A stretch of DNA of 64,000 bases from Gracilimonas sp964505215 (GTDB taxonomy: Bacteria; Bacteroidota; Rhodothermia; Balneolales; Balneolaceae). Location: the NCBI GenBank assembly GCA_964505215.1, contig CAZDGU010000006.1, positions 1 through 64,000 of the forward strand, in the 5' to 3' direction. Below, piece by piece: positions 27,179 to 36,979 of this stretch. Position 1 is the stretch's first letter; each line of letters begins with the position of its first letter. Below the pieces are notes generated by a model, which saw only the letters and a program-made list of their open reading frames with translations, was not told the origin of the DNA and did not search any database. The position numbers and the translations under genes are program-made.

Positions 27179-28135
27179 TTAATCAGAAGATGATTTTGCC
27201 CGTTCTTCTTTTTCTTGAAGAATATAGCTCACGTATAAAAACTCCAGTGCGGCTGCTTCGTATCCTTTCCAGTTTTGGATGAGCTCTTGGAAACGCTCTT
27301 CATCGGTTTGATCCGGATCTTCTCCATAACTGCGGATTATCCAGCGTCGTAATCCTTTTTCTTCGCCTGCTTTTTTGTTTGATGGAAACACAGCATCGGT
27401 TCGGCCACGCATCATCATGAGGTCCTGGCCGGAGGTTGGGCCAATGCCTTTAATGGTGGTTATTTCATCATAAAAAGTCTGGGGATCGCAACTCATTAGA
27501 TAATCCATATCCACGGTTCCTGCCACAATATCATTGGCTAAACCCACCAGATATTGTCCTTTGCGAAGCGTGGGACCTAATTTTCGAATATTAGCAGGAT
27601 CTGCTTTCATCAGCTGATGAGGTCGGGGCCAGGCCGGCAGCGATTGTTTTCCAAGCATTAAAGAGGAGCCGTAATTTTCCCGAATGTCAAACATCATACG
27701 TTTTGCAGTGGGTTTGTGATTCATCTGCATTTGCACAATTCGATACAGTATGTCTTCAAATAAATTGGCGCGGGTCATACGTTTCAACCCATATAAATGA
27801 ACCAGCTTATCGCCCAGTACGGCGTCATTTTTAGCTTGATCGTAAAGCGGTCGCAGATCCATTTCGGCGCCCAGTATTTTGGCTAAAACGGCGTTGGCTT
27901 CCTTAATTTCAGCCTTAGATAGAGCTTCAGTTGTTTCTATATGAAATTCAGGATTTTCAGGATCACCGTTGAAGAAGATGGTAACAATTACATCAGATTC
28001 TCCAATAGGTATAGGCCGGGTGAATCCTTTTTCGAACATCATTTCCGGATTGTGTTCGTGATCAAAATAAGATTCTACATCTAAGCACAGAAACCAGTCG
28101 TGGGGTGGAATGGATGATAAAGTCCAGGAGCTCAT
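27179..28135 (-). CDS. AlkA-like HhH-GPD DNA glycosylase fold protein, catalytic Asp apparently replaced
   Basis: 318 residues. The N-terminal half resembles the AlkA_N-type beta domain (WFLCLDVESYFDHEHNP). The second half is helical with a helix-hairpin-helix, ITTIKGIGPTSGQDLMMMRG (about residues 230-249), then TDAVFPSNKKAG. In AlkA and relatives the segment after the hairpin reads like DVFxPDD, where the last Asp activates the glycosidic bond. Here PSN stands in that place, so the usual catalytic Asp seems to be Asn. It may bind DNA without base excision, use another residue, or be misaligned by me. Closest function: 3-methyladenine glycosylase II family. Confidence 0.8.
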   Translation of the reverse strand: MSSWTLSSIPPHDWFLCLDVESYFDHEHNPEMMFEKGFTRPIPIGESDVIVTIFFNGDPENPEFHIETTEALSKAEIKEANAVLAKILGAEMDLRPLYDQAKNDAVLGDKLVHLYGLKRMTRANLFEDILYRIVQMQMNHKPTAKRMMFDIRENYGSSLMLGKQSLPAWPRPHQLMKADPANIRKLGPTLRKGQYLVGLANDIVAGTVDMDYLMSCDPQTFYDEITTIKGIGPTSGQDLMMMRGRTDAVFPSNKKAGEEKGLRRWIIRSYGEDPDQTDEERFQELIQNWKGYEAAALEFLYVSYILQEKEERAKSSSD

Positions 28136-28700
28136 AAATAAATTGGGTTGGCGTTAATTAATCGGGTTAGTAAAATCAACAAAGTGGCAGAATCGTTTCC
28201 CGGAGTGTGTAGTTTTTGGGTGAATTTTACTGATTATTTTGGGATACGTTCAATTTACAAGGACTAAGAAAATAATTTCTCTAATCTAAACAGAAAAAGT
28301 GTAGTGTCTGTAATGTTTTTTGGAGATGCTACTCTCCATACCGGCCTTGTGATTTACCCTCGCTCCCAACGACCCCGTTGGGAGTGCCACACAGAACCAC
28401 CCGGTTCAAATCAAACATGAAGGCAAAGCGAGCGTTGATGAAACCGGCAGCCATATTTCCGAGATTGCTTCGGCGGTTGGGATGGCGGGCATGGTTATAC
28501 TTGTTTTCGCCTCGCAAAAGGTTTCTTCTGCGAGGAGTATTATTCTTTTGGTTGCCAAACCAAAAGAATACACGACGCGGCAGTCTCGTGAATGTGTTCG
28601 GGAAGCTCCGAGCGTCCCCAACCGGGTGGCAGGGGACGGGCGAAAGAATTCTGAATCCTTGAAGATTTCTACTTGAACTTAGATTCAAAAAAGGTGAAAA
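28136..28700. other. Repeat-filled spacer, no gene
   Basis: 565 bases between the AlkA-like gene and the second RND pump (both minus). Open frames here (28329-28688 minus, 28378-28662 plus) run through repeat blocks found elsewhere. It holds a reverse family B copy (28358-28410), a reverse family C block (28433-28520) and a reverse linker with the perfect hairpin at 28541-28570. Confidence 0.75.
28358..28605 (-). repeat. Family B, C and hairpin-linker repeats in reverse orientation
   Basis: In plus-strand order: cgctcccaacgaccccgttg and agaaccacccggttc (family B), cgagattgcttcggcggttgg (family C), tctgcgaggagt, then the hairpin TATTCTTTTGGTT-GCCA-AACCAAAAGAATA (28541-28570), then acgacgcggcagtctcg. 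The arrangement is B, C, linker read backwards compared with 1466-1834. The stem is 13 bp and perfect, although its bases differ from the other copies. Confidence 0.8.
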
Positions 28701-31700
28701 TTATTTAGCCAGCTCCACTTCTTTAGAAGAAGAAAAAGGATTCCAGCTTATGGCTTTTACGCGGCTTAATAAGTTGTCAGTGGTTACATATACAACAGGA
28801 ATAAATACCAGCGTAACCAGGGTAGAAGCGGTAAGCCCGCCAATTACTACGCGAGCCAAAGATGCCTGAATTTCAGCCCCGGTACCGATTCCGAATGAAA
28901 GGGGAAGCAAGCCTAAAACGGTGGTGAGTGTGGTGATCAAAATGGGACGAAGGCGTAAGCGTCCGGCTTCAACCACGGCTTCAAATACTTCCATTTCTCG
29001 TTCACGGCGCATAAGGTTGATATAGTCAACCAACACAATGGCGTTGTTTACCACAATTCCGATGAGCATAATCATTCCCATCAGGCTTTGGATGTTTAGC
29101 GTGGTTCCGGTAAGCAGCAGCGCAGGAACTACGCCAATGATAGCTAAGGGAACGGAAAACATAACTACCAGCGGATCTAAAAATCGCTCAAACTGTCCGG
29201 CCATTACCATGTAAATAAGAATCAGCGCCATGATAATAGACATAGAGAAGTCGGCGGCTGCTTTTTGCTGTTCTTCGTATTCGCCACCATATACAATGGA
29301 AAAGCCTTCGGGGAGGGGAAAGTCAGAAAGTTCGGCTCTGATGGCATTTACAGCTTCACCTAAAGCTACGCCGCCCTCAAGATTTGCGGTAATGTTAGTT
29401 ACGCGCTGTCCGTTAATCCGGTTGATGGTTTGAGGTCCGCGTGCGCTTTGCTTTTCAATTACGGAAGAAACAGGCAGTACGCCGCCTTGTGGCGTTCGAA
29501 TAGAAATATTGTCGATATCGAGCGACCCCAGTCGGTCTTCAGGACGCAGGCGTACGGTAATGGGATATTCGTCGCCGCCAATGCGGTATGAGCCGGCCCG
29601 GCTGCCGCCAATATTGGTTTGAATGACGCTTGCCACATCGCGAACAGACAGACCTAAATCTGCAATTTTTTCTCTGTCAAAAATAATGCGCTCTTCCGGA
29701 TTTCCTTCCGATGATGCGGTTCGGACTTCAACAATACCGGGTATGGTTTCAACCCGAAGCTTGATTTTTTGTGCGAGTTCGTAAGCTTGTTCCACGTCAT
29801 AGCCGCGCAGTTCAAACTGTACATCTTCGCCGCCTCCGCCGCCAAATATGCGTCTTAAAATCCATAAACCGGATTGAGCGCTTACTCTTAAATCGGCTCC
29901 CGGAATTTTACCGGTTAAGTTGGCACGTATTTCATTGGCTAATTCTGAGGTGCTCCGGCTGCGCTCCGACTGTGGCACCATCGTAATTTCAATTTCGGAG
30001 CGGCCGTCTCTAACCTGTGTTGTGAAATGTTCAACATCATCCATAGGGATAGTTGCACGCACAATTTGCTCCAGTTCTTTCATATATAAATTTTGAACGG
30101 CAATATTGGTACCGTCTGCCATGGTGAGGCTGATGTCAATTTCATCAGCATCGGTTTGGGGAGCAAGCTCTACGGGGATAATAGGTATCAATAATGCACT
30201 GCCAATTACCAGTACGGCGGTAACGCCGAATACAGCAGGGCGATGCTTCAATACTATTTCTAACGATTGAGAATATTTGGTTTCCAATTTACGGAAGAAG
30301 CGCTGAAAAGCACCTTGTTTTTTGCTTCCTCCTTTGGGAATGGTGAGGAAACGGCTGGAAAGCATGGGCACTAAGGTAAGAGCTACCAGCAGCGAACAAA
30401 CCAGAGCAAAAACAACCACTAAAGCTAACTCCTGAAACATCAGTCCCGACACGGTTTGCATAAATACAACCGGCAGAAAAATAACGCAGGTAGTCAGGGT
30501 TGATGCCACAATAGCTCCGGCAACCTGCTTGGTTCCAATCAACGCACTTGTTTTGAGCTCTTCGCTTTCTTCTTCGCGCAGGCGAATAATATTTTCGAGC
30601 ACTACCACGCCATTGTCCACAATCAACCCAACGCCCAGGGCGAGCCCGCCAAAACTCATTTGGTTGAGGGTTAAATCCGCAAAATAAAGCAGCGCAAAGG
30701 TAGCAATTATAGAAATGGGAATGGCCAGCGCAATGATAAAGGTTGAGGAACCGTTTCTGAAAAATATGTACAGTACAAAAATAGCTAAAAAAGCACCCCA
30801 AACAGCCGAGCTCTGCACATTATCAATAGAGCCTTGAATAAAGGAGCTTTGGTCGGTGGTAACAAACAGGTTCAGGTCATTTCTTTCTTTATTGATGCGC
30901 TCAACTTCTTTTCGAATATCTTCGGCAACGGAAACGGTATTTGCTCCCGTCTGCTTTCGGATACCGAAACGTACCATCGGCTTTTTATCAATACTTACTA
31001 CGCGGTTTAAATCTCTGTAACCGAAACTGACGTTGGCTACATCCTTCACGCGAATGGGCTTGTTATCGATAGTGGTGATAACGGTATTGGCAATTTGATC
31101 TATAGATTCGTACTCACCCAGTGTACGCACATAGAGCTGCTTAATGCCCGAATTTACGTTACCGCCGGGCAGGTTAGCGTTTTCTCTGGCAATAGCCTGC
31201 TGTACATCGGTGGTAGAAAGTCCGCTTGCAATCAGCCGGTCTCGTTTAATGTCTATTTTTACTTCGCGCTCAATACCGCCCCAAATATCAATAGAGCCTA
31301 CGCCGTTTATTTGTTCAAAGCGCTTGGTAATTTCCCGATCCAGCAGTACGGTGAGGTCGGCTAAATTCATATCAGAATTGGCGCCTACAATAACAATGGG
31401 AAAGTCATTAGGGTCGAATTTCCAAATGCGCGGAGCGTCGGCTTCGGGGGGAATGGAGCCTCTTACGCGGTCTAAAGCAGCGCGTACATCATTTGAAGCA
31501 ACGTCAATATCAACATTTTGAGCAAATTCCAGAGTTACTCTGCTTCTGCCTTCCGATGAGCTTGAGCGAACGCGTTCTATACCGGTTACACCGGCTAAGG
31601 CATTTTCAACCGGTTCGGTAATAATGGTTTCCATTTCCTCGGGGCCTACATTTGCGTAGGTGGTAGAAACGGTAAGCTGTGGATATTCAATGGGCGGGAG

Positions 31701-31808
31701 CAAATCAACCGGCAAAAACCGGAATCCAATCACCCCAACGGTAATAATGATCAAAAAGACCATTGTTGTGGCAATAGGACGCTTAATAGAAGTTTCTGTA
31801 ATAGCCAT
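28701..31808 (-). CDS. RND efflux pump, inner-membrane permease (HAE1-like), second locus
   Basis: 1035 residues, the standard AcrB-type length. N-terminus AITETSIKRPIATTMVFLII, porter domain TVSTTYANVGPEEMETIITE, and TM4 motif LGVGLIVDNGVVVLENIIRL with the proton-relay Asp. Second half PLVVMFSVPLAIIGVVPAL and GIVVNNAIVLVDYINLM. A Gly-rich insert (FGGGGGEDVQ) is seen at about residue 660. It is only about 10 bases from its adaptor gene upstream. No outer-membrane channel gene is next to it, so it must borrow a TolC protein, perhaps that at 7.8-9.3 kb. Substrate unknown. Confidence 0.95.
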   Translation of the reverse strand: MAITETSIKRPIATTMVFLIIITVGVIGFRFLPVDLLPPIEYPQLTVSTTYANVGPEEMETIITEPVENALAGVTGIERVRSSSSEGRSRVTLEFAQNVDIDVASNDVRAALDRVRGSIPPEADAPRIWKFDPNDFPIVIVGANSDMNLADLTVLLDREITKRFEQINGVGSIDIWGGIEREVKIDIKRDRLIASGLSTTDVQQAIARENANLPGGNVNSGIKQLYVRTLGEYESIDQIANTVITTIDNKPIRVKDVANVSFGYRDLNRVVSIDKKPMVRFGIRKQTGANTVSVAEDIRKEVERINKERNDLNLFVTTDQSSFIQGSIDNVQSSAVWGAFLAIFVLYIFFRNGSSTFIIALAIPISIIATFALLYFADLTLNQMSFGGLALGVGLIVDNGVVVLENIIRLREEESEELKTSALIGTKQVAGAIVASTLTTCVIFLPVVFMQTVSGLMFQELALVVVFALVCSLLVALTLVPMLSSRFLTIPKGGSKKQGAFQRFFRKLETKYSQSLEIVLKHRPAVFGVTAVLVIGSALLIPIIPVELAPQTDADEIDISLTMADGTNIAVQNLYMKELEQIVRATIPMDDVEHFTTQVRDGRSEIEITMVPQSERSRSTSELANEIRANLTGKIPGADLRVSAQSGLWILRRIFGGGGGEDVQFELRGYDVEQAYELAQKIKLRVETIPGIVEVRTASSEGNPEERIIFDREKIADLGLSVRDVASVIQTNIGGSRAGSYRIGGDEYPITVRLRPEDRLGSLDIDNISIRTPQGGVLPVSSVIEKQSARGPQTINRINGQRVTNITANLEGGVALGEAVNAIRAELSDFPLPEGFSIVYGGEYEEQQKAAADFSMSIIMALILIYMVMAGQFERFLDPLVVMFSVPLAIIGVVPALLLTGTTLNIQSLMGMIMLIGIVVNNAIVLVDYINLMRREREMEVFEAVVEAGRLRLRPILITTLTTVLGLLPLSFGIGTGAEIQASLARVVIGGLTASTLVTLVFIPVVYVTTDNLLSRVKAISWNPFSSSKEVELAK

Positions 31809-31818
31809 AATAAAGGGG

Positions 31819-33147
31819 TTATAGATTCACGTTATTGGATGAATTGTGCCGGTTATCCATAATTTCTTTGAGAAGATCTTCTCGCTGGAGTTGTTGTAAC
31901 TGCATGGCTCGGCTCCAATCCATGGTTCGTACGCGAGCTTGTCCGCGGCCTTCAGAAAGCAGATTTTGGCCTACGGTTACCACCCATTGGCCACTTTCCA
32001 ACCCGCGCACGCCTAACTCCATTCTGCCTTCAGCCAGCACTTCAAGTGGCAAGAATTCAACATCAATGGGCTCGGTCATGGCTTTGGGCGTATTACCTGC
32101 GTTGTTTGAGGTATCGCTGACGGGCTTAATTTCTGAACCTAAAGAACGGGCAATATACACGCCGTCTTCTCCCGTAGTGGGATTGTTATATAAAGCACTG
32201 GTTGGAATTAAAGTAGCTTGTTCACTTTCACCAAACAAAACATCTACGGGAACGAACATGCCAGGGCGCAATAAACCATTAACATTTTCCACATCAATTT
32301 CGGCTTCCGTACTTCGGGTTACTTCATTCAAAAAGGGTGAAATTCGGGAAACTTTGGCATTAATTGTAGTTTGCTCACCCTGCGCGTTTTCAACTAAAAT
32401 ATGCGCTGTTTGGCCTACTTTAATACGGTTCAGCATATTTTCGGTAAGCACAATTTCTATTTTAAGTTTGGTTAAATCACCAATTAAGAAAAGTTGAGTA
32501 TTGGAAGAAGCCTGCATACCAATTTCTGCATTACGCTGGCCAACGGTGCCCGTAATAGGAGCTCTGATAACGGCTTTGCTCAGCTGTTCTTTTCGTTCAC
32601 TAACCTGTGCCTCAGCCTGTGCCAGGCGAGCTTGTGCCAGTTCTGCATTTGCTTCGGCCGACAATAAACGGGCTTCAGCTTGCTCAACTTCAAGCTGACT
32701 GGTCAGTTCTTTTTTCTCCAGCTGTTTTACTCTTTGGTAATCAGACTTTACTTCAGCCAGTTGAGCTTGCGCTTGTTTTAACTGCGCTTTGTTGATGTTT
32801 ACACCGGCTTCGGCCTGCTGCAGCTGCTTCTCCAAAACATCCGTTTTTAGCTGAACAAGCTTATCGCCTTTCTTTACAAAATCTCCGTTGCGTACAAAAA
32901 CCTGTTCTATAGTTCCTGAAATTTCAGGATACAGGGAAACCTGGTTTTCGGATTTCACATTACCGCTAAAACGCTCTACCAGCGGGAGTGAACCGTAACG
33001 AGCCTGAACAGCTTCTACGGAGGGGATGACACCCGCTCGGTTTGCAAAGGGGTTTTGTGAGCTCTCTTCGTTGCCCGAACAAGCTGTAAAAAAGACAGCT
33101 AAAACAATTAAAAGGGCAGATGGAAATAAATGGAATAGTCTTTTCAT
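31819..33147 (-). CDS. RND efflux periplasmic adaptor lipoprotein, second locus
   Basis: About 442 residues from ATG 33147. The frame extends eight codons further, but this Met begins a proper lipoprotein signal (MKRLFHLFPSALLIVLAVFF, then TACSG). Lipoyl halves are YPEISGTIEQVFVRNGDFVK and IRAPITGTVGQRNAEIGMQ. Between them is a long Ala/Gln/Glu coiled-coil hairpin (about residues 110-190, LKQAQAQLAEVKSDYQRVK). Beta-barrel and membrane-proximal domains follow, ending in GLESGQWVVTVGQNLLSEG. Longer than the first adaptor because of an extra loop (about 350-375). Cotranscribed with the downstream permease. Confidence 0.93.
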   Translation of the reverse strand: MKRLFHLFPSALLIVLAVFFTACSGNEESSQNPFANRAGVIPSVEAVQARYGSLPLVERFSGNVKSENQVSLYPEISGTIEQVFVRNGDFVKKGDKLVQLKTDVLEKQLQQAEAGVNINKAQLKQAQAQLAEVKSDYQRVKQLEKKELTSQLEVEQAEARLLSAEANAELAQARLAQAEAQVSERKEQLSKAVIRAPITGTVGQRNAEIGMQASSNTQLFLIGDLTKLKIEIVLTENMLNRIKVGQTAHILVENAQGEQTTINAKVSRISPFLNEVTRSTEAEIDVENVNGLLRPGMFVPVDVLFGESEQATLIPTSALYNNPTTGEDGVYIARSLGSEIKPVSDTSNNAGNTPKAMTEPIDVEFLPLEVLAEGRMELGVRGLESGQWVVTVGQNLLSEGRGQARVRTMDWSRAMQLQQLQREDLLKEIMDNRHNSSNNVNL

Positions 33148-33171
33148 ATTGCTTTTGTTGAGTTCAGTCAA

Positions 33172-33594
33172 AAATAAACCAATTTTCAGTGAATTCTTTC
33201 TTTGGTTATGTTAAATGTTCTAAAAACCAAAACAAGGCTAAGTGCATAAGAATGATAAATATTGAAGAGAGAGAGTAAGGGCTTTTTTCATTTTTTTTAA
33301 TGCAAAAACTGACTGCAGCCGGCTGAGAACGATCTGCTTCTTTGCCAAAGATTTAAGACGAATTGAGCTTTTTGCTTATGGGAAATAAGTTATTTGTGCT
33401 CTCCGGGAGTGATGCTTTCTTATTTTAATGAGGGCATATTATTATTCAGAAGTTTCTCTTAATAGCCTTAAATGCTTCAGAACCGTATATAATGCTGCAG
33501 AAAAGCTAAATTAATAAAGCATTTGCGTTGATTATTTTTTCATTTTACATTTTGGCCTGTTGGCAAAAAAACATACAAACACAGGGGTTTCGAT
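33172..33594. other. AT-rich spacer, nothing recognised
   Basis: 423 bases between the divergent adaptor gene and the LPP20-like gene. It contains A/T tracts and no repeat of the families seen elsewhere. Both promoters should lie here; I could not define them. Confidence 0.5.
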
Positions 33595-34158
33595 ATGAAT
33601 ACAAAACACATTGGATTGTACTTTCTTATAATTGCGTTTATTACTTCTTGCGCAAGTGATCAATCATTGACTTCAAAAAAAACAAGTCCTTCCTGGATTA
33701 AGTCTCCACCAGCCGATACAGAACATTTTCTTTTTGCCCCCGGGCAGAATGCATCAGCCTGGCAGGGAACCGCTTTGCAAAATGCACAACAAAGTGCTGA
33801 GCAGGCAATGGCTGCTAAATTAGAAACGAAAGTATCTGCACTGGAGAGATTATTTAAGGAAGAAACAGGCGAAAGTCCCCATGCTTCGTATGATGCGGCT
33901 TTTTCTGATCTAAGCAAACAGTTTGCAAACGGCCATTTGAGCGGAGTAACACGGTCTCGGGCCGAATGTATTCAGCTAAATCATAAAGGAACAGAAAACA
34001 GTATAAATCAGCGCTGTTTTGTATTAGTACGCATGCCGGTTAGCGAAGCTCGTTCCGCTATAGTAGCGCAGTTATCAAAAAATAAAGAGTTGTTTGAAAA
34101 ACTCAAGACCACAAACGCTTATAACATGCTCCAAAATAACCTGCACGAATTAGAATGA
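33595..34158 (+). CDS. LPP20-like lipoprotein
   Basis: 187 residues. Lipoprotein signal MNTKHIGLYFLIIAFITSC, with Cys19 as the lipidation site. The mature part starts SPSWIKSPPADTEHFLFAPG, followed by an Ala/Gln-rich helix (ALQNAQQSAEQAMAAKLETK) and strands LSGVTRSRAECIQ and CFVLVRMP. This is the layout of LPP20-type outer-membrane lipoproteins: a PxW opening, a 'F(a/v)xG' strand, a helix and an antiparallel sheet. Function is unknown for the family beyond structural roles at the envelope. It stands alone, divergent from the second RND operon. Confidence 0.75.
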   Translation: MNTKHIGLYFLIIAFITSCASDQSLTSKKTSPSWIKSPPADTEHFLFAPGQNASAWQGTALQNAQQSAEQAMAAKLETKVSALERLFKEETGESPHASYDAAFSDLSKQFANGHLSGVTRSRAECIQLNHKGTENSINQRCFVLVRMPVSEARSAIVAQLSKNKELFEKLKTTNAYNMLQNNLHELE

Positions 34159-34303
34159 AAACTAAAAGTGAATTTGCTTTAATAAGCATGCATTCACTTT
34201 ATCGGCATTTAAAATTGGGCTCTGTGAATGCTTATCGGTTCTTTTTGAGTGAGGGCTTTTGATGCTAAACCTTTAACTCGGGAAACGCTAAGCGAAAAGA
34301 AGC

Positions 34304-35263
34304 TTACCAAGGCACATTGTCCAGATCCACATTTCCTCCGGAGATTATGATGCCCACTTTCTTGCCTTTAAAATCTGATTGATTGCGGAACAACGCGGCT
34401 AAAGGTACTGCGGAAGAGGCTTCAACAATCATATTCAGCCGTTCCCAAATAAAGCGCATGGCTTCAATAATAGCTCCTTCCGGAACGGTGATTATATCGT
34501 CCACAAGTTCTTGAATAATAGAAAAAGGAAGCGAGCCCAGCGAAGTTCGCAGTCCATCCGCCACGGTATTGGGATTTTGTACCGGAATTAGCTTTCCGGC
34601 TTTAAAAGAGCGGTAGGCATCATCAGCATTTGCAGGCTCAGCCGCAATTACTTTAATATTCGAGTTGACGTGTTTTGCAGCCAGCGCCGTTCCACTAATT
34701 AGGCCGCCACCGCCCACCGGCGCTATAATTATATCTAAATCGGGATAGTCTTGCAGCAGCTCCATAGCGCCGGTTGCCTGTCCGGCTATAATACGGTTAT
34801 TATTGTAGGGGTGAATGGAAAGGGCTCCGGTTTTTTCAACTACTTTTGCTAAGGTAGATTCTCGTGCTTCTAAAGTAGATTCACAAAAGGTAATATCAGC
34901 TCCATAACCTTTAACGGCGTTAACTTTCACCCGGGGGGCATTTTCGGGCATCACCACGTGGGCGGGAATTCCCTTCATTTTAGCTGCTAATGCCAGTGCC
35001 TGGGCATGATTTCCGGAAGAATGCGTGGCCACGCCGCTGGCGGCTTCCTCATCACTCAAAGAAAAAATAGCGTTGCAGGCTCCGCGAAATTTGAACGCTC
35101 CCACTTTCTGGAAGTTTTCACACTTAAAAAAAACAGAAGCTCCGGTTTTCTCATCAACCTGCTTTCCGGTTAGTACGGGCGTGCGGTGGGCATGTTGAGA
35201 AATGAGCTTATAAGCCGTTTCTACATCGGCAAAGACAGGTTTTGTTAAAACTGATTGGGACAT
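34304..35263 (-). CDS. Threonine/serine dehydratase-like PLP enzyme
   Basis: 319 residues, fold-type II PLP enzyme. Lysine motif FQKVGAFKFRGACNA (PLP-binding Lys about residue 58), THSSGNHAQALALAAKMKGI (SxGNHA phosphate-side loop), and the glycine loop APVGGGGLISG. No C-terminal ACT domain, so it is the short, non-feedback-regulated form: catabolic threonine ammonia-lyase, or serine racemase/dehydratase. These forms deaminate L-threonine to 2-oxobutanoate or L-serine to pyruvate. It lies two bases downstream of the AsmA-like gene on the same strand, likely co-transcribed, though no functional link is evident. Confidence 0.92.
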   Translation of the reverse strand: MSQSVLTKPVFADVETAYKLISQHAHRTPVLTGKQVDEKTGASVFFKCENFQKVGAFKFRGACNAIFSLSDEEAASGVATHSSGNHAQALALAAKMKGIPAHVVMPENAPRVKVNAVKGYGADITFCESTLEARESTLAKVVEKTGALSIHPYNNNRIIAGQATGAMELLQDYPDLDIIIAPVGGGGLISGTALAAKHVNSNIKVIAAEPANADDAYRSFKAGKLIPVQNPNTVADGLRTSLGSLPFSIIQELVDDIITVPEGAIIEAMRFIWERLNMIVEASSAVPLAALFRNQSDFKGKKVGIIISGGNVDLDNVPW

Positions 35264-35265
35264 AA

Positions 35266-36849
35266 TTATTTTACTGTGTTTTTAATTCCGTCAAATATGG
35301 CTTTCCACCAGTAGGCAAATATGGATTTTTCGATATCTCGTTCGTAATCTATGGGACCGGGTTGGGCTTTATCGCCTGTGTTATTTGAATTTATCACAAA
35401 AGTGTTTGCAATAAAATCACCAAATTTTTGCCTCAGCGAGCTTTTATCAGGATTTTCCTTATCCAGAATTGAAATCTTTAAATCACGATAACGAACCAGT
35501 ACGGCTCCTTTGGCTGAGGTATTATCGAGCGTGTATCGGGCGTGTAAATCATCTACCATGCCGTCTTCAATCCGAATAAAGCCCACGTTCTCAATAATGT
35601 CACTGGCTATTTTTGGGTTGAAACTTCCTACCGTCAGGTCAACCGTGTGCGTGTTTAGAGAATCGAACAAGGCATAGCCGATATCCAGTTTTAACGGAGC
35701 GGCATCCATGAACAGGGCCTCAACATTTAGCAAAAGGGAATCTTCCTGAAACTTTGGATGAGCCTTACTCCTGAAGTTCTTAACTGTGGCATCAATCCGG
35801 TTAAAACTGATGCTACCTGTTTCTTTGGCGGGCGGCTGATGTTCTTCATAAATAACGGTAGAGTTAGAAATGTCGGCTTCCTTAAGCTCAAATGAAAAAT
35901 CGGTAGCAGCGGCCAGATCATAAAATAGTGGCTTTTCATTCACGCCTTCCGGCCGGTCCTTATATTTGTCGCGAAATACGTGCAGCTTGGCTCCCGAAAC
36001 AGTGAGCCGGTTTATATCTAAGCGATTGTGGGAGAGGGAATCAAGCTCAATGCCCGTGGCTGTTATCTGCGGTATGCTTAACTCCATGCGGTCTAACTGA
36101 TGACCTCTGATTTCTGAAAACCGGTATTTTGGTGCCAGCGGATTGAGTTTAAAGTTCTTAAATACCGCTTTTTGTGTCGCTTTCTCAAAATTGAATGCAT
36201 CCGCCTTCAGCTCGTATAATTTATCTTCTAACAGCCATTGAATGCCCTTTGCCTGCACGTCTAACTTATCTAAAAACACCAGCTCCGAGCCGTTTAAAAT
36301 TTCTTGAATATCTACGTCTTCGGCTTTCAGGCTGATGTCGGCTATGCTTGCAACTTCTTGTTTATTGGGCTTGATAAGCTTTCCACCTCCGTTTTTTATA
36401 ATGAAGTTAAAAGTGGGAATGTCGGAAGCAGCCGAGTTGGCGGGAGCCTTGGTTTTGGAAAAAGACTGGCCGGTAATTTTGGGTCGAATGGCTTCCACAT
36501 AAGGCCGGTCAACCACAATGGCGCCGAAATGAGGAAAAGGATTGTTGAAAAAGCTGAACCATTTAATTTCTTGAACAGAAATAGAAGCCGCACTTATTTT
36601 TTGAATGGGCTGTTGGTCGGAGTTGGGTTGAATTGCAACCGAATCTACAGTAACAGATCGCCCTAATAAATTGATAGTAATTCCCGAAAAGTCGAGCGTG
36701 TATTCTTGATCGGTTTGCCGTTCAAACTCCTCAATCATAACGGGCTTTAGCGTATCATTCAGATAAGTATATGCAAACAGGGAGAAAGCACCGATTAATA
36801 AAAGAAGCGTTATTACAATTGTTAATAAAACTTTTGGTGCTTTTTTCAT
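35266..36849 (-). CDS. AsmA-like / DUF748-type membrane-anchored protein
   Basis: About 527 residues from ATG 36849; an extended frame to 36879 adds only ten unlikely residues. One N-terminal membrane anchor (VLLTIVITLLLLIGAFSLFA) is followed by a long, beta-rich periplasmic part with repeated patterns 'I-l-G-s-v-t-v-d-s-v' (GITINLLGRSVTVDSVAIQP). This resembles AsmA, YhdP and DUF748 proteins that build elongated beta grooves between inner and outer membranes and are thought to move lipids. The resemblance is by pattern only. No catalytic residues. The next gene down is the threonine dehydratase-like enzyme. Confidence 0.65.
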   Translation of the reverse strand: MKKAPKVLLTIVITLLLLIGAFSLFAYTYLNDTLKPVMIEEFERQTDQEYTLDFSGITINLLGRSVTVDSVAIQPNSDQQPIQKISAASISVQEIKWFSFFNNPFPHFGAIVVDRPYVEAIRPKITGQSFSKTKAPANSAASDIPTFNFIIKNGGGKLIKPNKQEVASIADISLKAEDVDIQEILNGSELVFLDKLDVQAKGIQWLLEDKLYELKADAFNFEKATQKAVFKNFKLNPLAPKYRFSEIRGHQLDRMELSIPQITATGIELDSLSHNRLDINRLTVSGAKLHVFRDKYKDRPEGVNEKPLFYDLAAATDFSFELKEADISNSTVIYEEHQPPAKETGSISFNRIDATVKNFRSKAHPKFQEDSLLLNVEALFMDAAPLKLDIGYALFDSLNTHTVDLTVGSFNPKIASDIIENVGFIRIEDGMVDDLHARYTLDNTSAKGAVLVRYRDLKISILDKENPDKSSLRQKFGDFIANTFVINSNNTGDKAQPGPIDYERDIEKSIFAYWWKAIFDGIKNTVK

Positions 36850-36979
36850 ATTCCTGAATGTACATAAAAAGGAAAGCAAAGACTTAATTCCTGTATTTTT
36901 TTAGATGAATGCGATTCTAAATACCGACTAACAGTATCTTTTAAATCACTGCTTCAATTTTAACTAAACCTGCGTTACT

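Noticed and set aside
34164..34200. Hairpin AAAGTGAAT/ATTCACTTT after the LPP20-like gene as a terminator
   Set aside because: Weak AT-rich stem, long loop and no T run.
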